DNA of 41,854 nt from QHXQ01 sp036389375 (GTDB lineage: Bacteria; Acidobacteriota; Blastocatellia; Pyrinomonadales; Pyrinomonadaceae), in NCBI GenBank assembly GCA_036389375.1, contig DASVQA010000146.1:1-41854 (forward strand), read 5' to 3'. Positions 37,700-41,854 of the stretch are shown here, piece after piece; the stretch's first letter is position 1; every line of letters begins with the position of its first letter. The position numbers and the translations under genes were made by a program. A model generated the notes under the pieces. The model did no database searches. It was given only the letters and a program-made list of their open reading frames with translations, and was not told the origin of the DNA.

Positions 37700-40600
37700 T
37701 TAATCTGGGAGTTGCGCGAGTTCGGCGAGGAATTGGGCGAGTTCGGCGCTCTCCACCCGTGCGGCTTGTTGCTGCACGATGGCGAGCGCGAGACCGGCAA
37801 TCGTCGGCGTCGTAAACAGGTGGCGCAGGGGCACTGTGACCTGAAAGGTCTGCTGGACGCGCGAGAGCAGTTGCGTGGCGATCAGCGAGTGGCCGCCGAG
37901 CAAGAAAAAATTATCCTCGACGCTCACCCGTTCCAGCCCCAGCAACTCGCACCAGAGCCGGGCCAGCACTTCCTCCACCTCCGTACGCGGCGCGACGTGT
38001 TCAGCCTCGGGCGCAACGGACAGATCAGGCGCAGGCAGCGCGCGGCGATCAACTTTGCCATTCGGCGTAAGCGGCAGCGCCGCGAGCGTCACGAAGGCAG
38101 CCGGGATCATGTAAGCAGGCAGCATCTGCTGCAAGTGCCGGCGCAGTTCTTCGGCTGCAAGCTCTGACCTTTCTGCCGGTACGACGTAGGCGACCAGACG
38201 CTTATCCTGCCCCTCGTCCTCGCGCAGCAAGACGACGCACTCACGCACCGTCGCGTGTGTTTTGAGCGCCGCTTCGATCTCACCCAGTTCGATGCGGAAG
38301 CCGCGCAGCTTAACCTGCTGGTCGGCGCGGCCGATCAACTCCACGTTGCCGTCCGGCAGATAACGGCCGAGATCGCCGGTCTTATAAAGCCTGTCGCCCG
38401 CAGCGTGCGTGAAAGGGTTCGGCAGGAAACGCGCCTCGCCGGGCAACTCCGCGTGCAGATAACCGCGCGCCAGATGCGGGCTGCGGAAATAGAGTTCGCC
38501 GGCCTCGCCCACGCCCGCCAGACGGCCCGCCGCATTCAGGATCAATAACTGCACTTCGCTGATGCCGCGCCCGACGGGCAGCACCTCTTTCGGCAGGCGC
38601 GCCGCAGCCGCAAGCCCGTCCACGTCTGTCATCTCCGGCGCAGGGATAAAGTAGCTGACCGCCCGCGATGTCTCCGTCGTGCCGTAGAGATTGACGACGT
38701 TGACCGCAGGCGCGAGTGCGCGCAGCCGCGCCACGTCCTGCCGTTTGAGCATCTCGCCGACGAAGAAGACGTGCTGCAACGATGTTAGTTTGAGCGCGTC
38801 GCCGGCCGCGCCGGTTTCGGTCAGCAGTTTGCCCATGGCCGGCGTCAGATTGCTGACGCTGATCTGCTCGCGCGCCATCCACTGCGCCAGCCAGCCGGGC
38901 GTGCCGATCTCTTCCGGGTCTGGGATGCACAGCGTCGCGCCCAACTGTAGCGGCACGAGTATGTCGCGGTGCAACGGGTCATGCGAAAGACCGGAGAGCA
39001 TCGTGTAGCGCCCGCGCTCGTCGAGACCGAACTCCTTTTCCGCCCAAGCGGTGAACAGGCTGAGCGACTGATGCTTACCGAGCACGCCCTTGGGCCGCCC
39101 CGTCGAGCCGGAAGTGAAGGACACGTAAGCCAGATCGTCCGGCCCCACTTCGACGGCCGGCGCGGTGGGCGCGTAAGCACTTAAAGCATCAGCGCCAGTC
39201 GTCGCGCGCGGATGCACGGTGAGGCGGCAGCAAAAGTCTGCCTGCGCGACGTGTTCGGCCAACGCGTCGGGCAGCGCGCCCGCCGCCGCCAACGCCAGCC
39301 ACGCGCGCGGGCGTGCGACCTGCAAATAGTCCACGAGCCGGCGCGCAGGATAGGCCGCATCGAGGAGGACGAAGGCTGCGCCGGCTTTGAGTATGCCTAA
39401 GAGCGTCCAGACCAGCGCCGCGCTCCGGTGCGCGTAGACGGCGACCACGTCGCCCCGCACGATGCCGTGCGCGCAGAGATAATGGGCCAGTTGATTGCTG
39501 CGCGCGTCCAGTTCCGCATACGTCCAGACTTCGCGCGGGTCGCTCGTGGCGGGATGATCGGGGCGGCGGCGGGCCTGCTCCGCGAACAGGCTGTGGATGC
39601 TGCCGTGCCAAGTGCCGGGCAGCGGCGCGGTCGGGTTCGGTAATAGAGTCTGCGCCTGCGGCGTGACGAGCGAGAACGTGTTTATCTCGTCGTCCGGGCG
39701 GCCGCTGATCTGCACGAGCAGGTGCTCATACTGCGCGAGCAATTCCGTCATGCGCGCGGGCGTGAACAGATCGGTGTTATAGACCAGCGTGAGTTTCAGT
39801 CCGTCCGCGTTTTCGTCCACGTAGAGCGTGAGATCGAATTTCGCCTCCGGCTCGAAGACGGCGAAACTCTCCAACACCAGATCGCTCAGCGTCACGCGGT
39901 CGAGCGTGATGTTGAGCATGTTGAAGAAGACTTGAAACAGCGGCGTGCGGCTCAGGTCGCGCTCCGGCTGCAATTCCTGTAGCAGCTTCTCGAACGGCAC
40001 ATCCTGATGCGCGTAAGCGCCGAGCGCCACCTCGCGCACGCGGCGCAGCAGCGCGCGGAAACTCAAGCCGGCGCTCACCTCCGTGCGCAGCACCAGCGTG
40101 TTGAGGAAGCAGCCGATCAAGCCCTCAACCTCAGCTTGATTGCGCCCGGCAATCGGGATGCCTACCGCCACATCGGTCTGCCCGGCAAAACGGGCGAGCA
40201 GCACCTTGAAGGCGGTCAGCAGCGTCATGAACGGCGTCGCGCTCTCCTGCAAACTCAAAGCCTTGAGGTCTTCGACCAGCGGGCGGGCGAGCAGGCGCGT
40301 GGCGCGCGCACCGTGCGAAGTTTGGAGCGGCGGACGAAGATAGTCTGCGGGCAGTTGCAGCGGCGCGAGACCGGCCAGTTGCTCCGTCCAGTAAGCAAGC
40401 TGCGGGGCGAACGTCTGCGCCTCCCAAGCCTCCTGCTGCCACGCGGCGTAGTCGGCATACTGGATCGGCAGTTCGGGCAGTTGGGCAGGCGTGCCCTGTA
40501 GAAAAGCTTGATAGTTGGCCGCCATTTCACGTATGAAGATGGCGATAGACCAACCGTCGCTGATGATGTGATGCATCGTCAGCAACAGCACGTGATCCGT

Positions 40601-41065
40601 CTCGGTGAGGCGCAGCAATTTGGGGCGCAACAGGGGGCCGCGCCGCAGGTCAAAGGGCGCGTGCGCCTCTGCAATCGTCAAACGGACAGCCTCCTGTTCA
40701 CGCAACTCGGCGGGCACGGCTTGCAGATCGAGCAGGGGCAGGGCGGGCGTCTCCGGCGGCGCGATGAGTTGCACGGGTCGCCCTTCGACGGTGATGAAGG
40801 TGGTACGCAGCGCCTCGTGTCGTTCGACCACGGCCGCGAGACTGCGTTGCAGCGTGGGCACGGACAGCGTGCCCTTCAAGCGCACCGCGACCGGCATGTT
40901 GTACGCGGGATTGCCCGGCTCCAACTGATCGAGCAGCCAGAGACGTTGCTGCGCGAACGAGAGCGGTAGCGCGTCGAACTCGCTGCCCTCTTCGGCCAGC
41001 AACAACTGAAGCAGGTCGCGCTTTTCCGGCGACAGGGTGGAGATGTCCAACTGTGAGTTTTCCAT
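37700..41065 (-). CDS. Stand-alone NRPS module (condensation-adenylation-carrier), Lys2-like pocket
   Basis: One non-ribosomal peptide synthetase module of 1121 residues. The condensation domain (about 30-460) starts LSFAQQRLWLLDQLEPGNPA and has MHHIISDGWS (intact HHxxxDG, about 163-170). The adenylation domain (about 490-1005) has FTSGSTGRPKGV, SHDPLHRDILVPLQLGA, LYGTTETSRAV, and LTPNGKVDRRAL with the A10 lysine. My alignment to GrsA gives the pocket D-P-R-N-F-V-L-R-A-K, close to the D-P-R-H-F-V-M-R-A-K I recall for alpha-aminoadipate reductase Lys2. A carrier domain with LGGHSLIATQLL (Ser about 1059) ends the protein; there is no thioesterase or reductase. ATG 41065 is preferred over TTG 41125. 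No other biosynthetic gene is adjacent in the window. Confidence 0.92.
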   Translation of the reverse strand: MENSQLDISTLSPEKRDLLQLLLAEEGSEFDALPLSFAQQRLWLLDQLEPGNPAYNMPVAVRLKGTLSVPTLQRSLAAVVERHEALRTTFITVEGRPVQLIAPPETPALPLLDLQAVPAELREQEAVRLTIAEAHAPFDLRRGPLLRPKLLRLTETDHVLLLTMHHIISDGWSIAIFIREMAANYQAFLQGTPAQLPELPIQYADYAAWQQEAWEAQTFAPQLAYWTEQLAGLAPLQLPADYLRPPLQTSHGARATRLLARPLVEDLKALSLQESATPFMTLLTAFKVLLARFAGQTDVAVGIPIAGRNQAEVEGLIGCFLNTLVLRTEVSAGLSFRALLRRVREVALGAYAHQDVPFEKLLQELQPERDLSRTPLFQVFFNMLNITLDRVTLSDLVLESFAVFEPEAKFDLTLYVDENADGLKLTLVYNTDLFTPARMTELLAQYEHLLVQISGRPDDEINTFSLVTPQAQTLLPNPTAPLPGTWHGSIHSLFAEQARRRPDHPATSDPREVWTYAELDARSNQLAHYLCAHGIVRGDVVAVYAHRSAALVWTLLGILKAGAAFVLLDAAYPARRLVDYLQVARPRAWLALAAAGALPDALAEHVAQADFCCRLTVHPRATTGADALSAYAPTAPAVEVGPDDLAYVSFTSGSTGRPKGVLGKHQSLSLFTAWAEKEFGLDERGRYTMLSGLSHDPLHRDILVPLQLGATLCIPDPEEIGTPGWLAQWMAREQISVSNLTPAMGKLLTETGAAGDALKLTSLQHVFFVGEMLKRQDVARLRALAPAVNVVNLYGTTETSRAVSYFIPAPEMTDVDGLAAAARLPKEVLPVGRGISEVQLLILNAAGRLAGVGEAGELYFRSPHLARGYLHAELPGEARFLPNPFTHAAGDRLYKTGDLGRYLPDGNVELIGRADQQVKLRGFRIELGEIEAALKTHATVRECVVLLREDEGQDKRLVAYVVPAERSELAAEELRRHLQQMLPAYMIPAAFVTLAALPLTPNGKVDRRALPAPDLSVAPEAEHVAPRTEVEEVLARLWCELLGLERVSVEDNFFLLGGHSLIATQLLSRVQQTFQVTVPLRHLFTTPTIAGLALAIVQQQAARVESAELAQFLAELAQLPD

Positions 41066-41156
41066 TGAGCGGCGCGGGGACTGGCAACGGCTCGGCGGCC
41101 TTAGCGACGGGTAGCTGGCTGCCAAATACGGGGTTGACTAACGGTTCTGCTCGGGC

Positions 41157-41180
41157 CGCGCATAATATAGCAAATGCGCG
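41157..41180 (-). promoter_or_regulatory. Possible promoter/operator of the NRPS gene
   Basis: An AT-rich island holds TATATT on the minus strand (41164-41169) as a -10 candidate. It is flanked by an inverted repeat CGCGCAT (41157-41163) and ATGCGCG (41174-41180). A -35 is unclear (TTTACA lies at a poor distance). A leader of about 90 nt would precede ATG 41065. Confidence 0.35.
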
Positions 41181-41276
41181 ATTGTAAATGAAAACCGGCG
41201 GGTCACGGATTTACCGGGCAAGCATTAAACGGCCCCGTCAAATGGTAAACCGCCACGCGGCGCACGGCAAAAACTG

Positions 41277-41310
41277 AAAAGGGAGAGATCAATTTTGACC
41301 TCTCCCTTTT
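41277..41310 (-). terminator. Terminator after the feoB-associated gene
   Basis: An 11-bp stem, AAAAGGGAGAG with CTCTCCCTTTT, extended by an inner TCAA/TTGA. On the minus strand the T-run comes from the AAAA at 41277-41280. It lies 37 nt after the end of the small Cys-rich membrane gene and works for either strand. Confidence 0.8.
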
Positions 41311-41347
41311 GCTCTCGGCACGGCTCGTCTGTTCGGCGCGGCGTGCC

Positions 41348-41575
41348 TCAACGTTTGGCTTGTGTGCCCGGCCGCCCGATCTGCACGAGCACTTTAGGCT
41401 GCATCTGCGGCGTGCGTTCGGCGGGGCCGCAACTGCCGCAGCCCGTCGCACAGCCCGCCGCGTCCATGCCGCGCCCACCGAGCGAACGCAGCCGCGCCCA
41501 CCCGCGCCGCCCCACATACGCGAGCGCCCCAAGCACCAGCAACAGCACCGCCACGTTCTGCCAATCCAGCAACAT
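41348..41575 (-). CDS. FeoB-associated Cys-rich membrane protein
   Basis: A 75-residue protein of the FeoB-associated Cys-rich family. It has one membrane helix (NVAVLLLVLGALAYVG, about residues 7-22), a basic segment (RRGWARLRSL) and a Cys cluster CATGCGSCG near residue 42, then a hydrophilic tail. The pattern of helix followed by a short CxxxCxxC cluster is the hallmark of these small partners of the iron(II) transporter FeoB. ATG 41575 is preferred; a GTG at 41587 would add four residues. It starts 41 nt after the feoB stop on the same strand, which supports the assignment. The exact role in ferrous iron uptake is not established. Confidence 0.82.
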   Translation of the reverse strand: MLLDWQNVAVLLLVLGALAYVGRRGWARLRSLGGRGMDAAGCATGCGSCGPAERTPQMQPKVLVQIGRPGTQAKR

Positions 41576-41616
41576 CTCTAAACACACCTTGCGCGCCCAA
41601 ACTTAAGCACGCGCGC

Positions 41617-41854
41617 TTAACTAAACCCCAACAGCCGCCCGCCTTGATACGTGATGAACGAGGCGATGTAAGCGAGCACGAGCATGTACGTGACCATAAA
41701 CAGCGGCCAGCGCCATGAATTCGTCTCGCGCCGCACGATGGCGACGGTGGACATACACTGACAGGCCAGCACGAAAAAGACCATCAGCGAAACGGCCACG
41801 AGCGGCGTCCAAGCCTTGCTCCCGTCGGGCCGGCGCGCGCTGCGTACCGCCTCG
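41617..41854 (-). CDS. feoB: Ferrous iron transporter FeoB, C-terminal end (cut by window edge)
   Basis: The minus-strand frame runs to the window edge, so only about the last 78 codons are seen; the start and GTPase domain are outside. The visible part reads REAVRSARRPDGSKAWTPLV-type sequence, then two membrane helices: VAVSLMVFFVLACQCMSTVA and WPLFMVTYMLVLAYIASFIT. The Cys-containing CQCMSTVA helix and the end ITYQGGRLLGF are typical of the FeoB C-terminus. FeoB imports Fe(II) across the inner membrane. The next gene is its Cys-rich associate. Whether feoA is present upstream cannot be seen. Confidence 0.88.
   Translation of the reverse strand, partial: EAVRSARRPDGSKAWTPLVAVSLMVFFVLACQCMSTVAIVRRETNSWRWPLFMVTYMLVLAYIASFITYQGGRLLGFS

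Noticed and set aside
1..41854. tRNA or rRNA genes, insertion sequences, integrases or phage genes
   Set aside because: No cloverleaf-like segment with a T-loop, no transposase or integrase motif and no terminal inverted repeats flanking a gene were found by reading; a covariance-model scan would be needed to exclude small RNAs.

Overview
The window reads as a chromosomal segment of a GC-rich, Gram-negative-type bacterium. The evidence is two TonB-family proteins, a lipoprotein-anchored ABC importer, the MEP isoprenoid genes and large secreted proteins. Gene order (rplY-pth-rpsF-rpsR-rplI-dnaB-alr; radA-PIN/TRAM-ispD-ispF) together with YfhO, P-domain and amidohydrolase proteins suggests Acidobacteriota, perhaps Blastocatellia. 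That placement is inference from gene content; no rRNA or other decisive marker is present. Nothing looks like a phage, insertion sequence or CRISPR array, and I saw no tRNA or rRNA.

Layout. 1-4.3 kb is a translation and replication block: ribosomal protein L25, peptidyl-tRNA hydrolase, S6, S18, L9 and replicative helicase DnaB. 4.3-11.4 kb holds a LigB-type dioxygenase (minus), alanine racemase, an exported amidohydrolase, a TonB protein (minus), a Glu/Leu-type dehydrogenase and an ArsC-like protein. 11.3-14.25 kb is one large YfhO-like membrane protein (minus), whose 3' end overlaps the ArsC-like gene. 14.5-28.2 kb is an unbroken plus-strand run: radA, PIN/TRAM, ispD, ispF, then a nucleoside import and salvage block. 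That block comprises pyrimidine-nucleoside phosphorylase, BMP lipoprotein, two small membrane paralogues, a double ABC ATPase, a Clp-N/KOW fusion, two permeases, purine-nucleoside phosphorylase, uridine kinase and cytidine deaminase. It is followed by a DUF433/DUF5615 toxin-antitoxin-like pair, an exported TRZ/ATZ-type deaminase, a second TonB-domain protein and a 1750-residue secreted multidomain protein with a leader of about 500 nt. 37.7-41.1 kb (minus) is a stand-alone NRPS module (condensation-adenylation-carrier) with a Lys2-like adenylation pocket. The window ends in the 3' end of feoB and its Cys-rich partner (minus).

How the parts fit. The 18.5-28.2 kb block would bind nucleosides at the membrane, import them by ABC transport, split them by phosphorolysis, and deaminate or rephosphorylate the pyrimidines. 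The exported deaminase next door may act on nucleoside-like compounds before uptake. Three genes inside the block (two small membrane paralogues and the Clp-N/KOW protein) have no known place in such importers and are the most interesting unknowns.

The most unusual non-coding signal is a set of five intergenic inverted repeats (A-E) whose arms are built of 7-nt units. Each fills a gap between co-oriented genes; in four of them the left arm contains the upstream stop codon, and in four the right arm ends within 0-3 nt of the downstream start codon.
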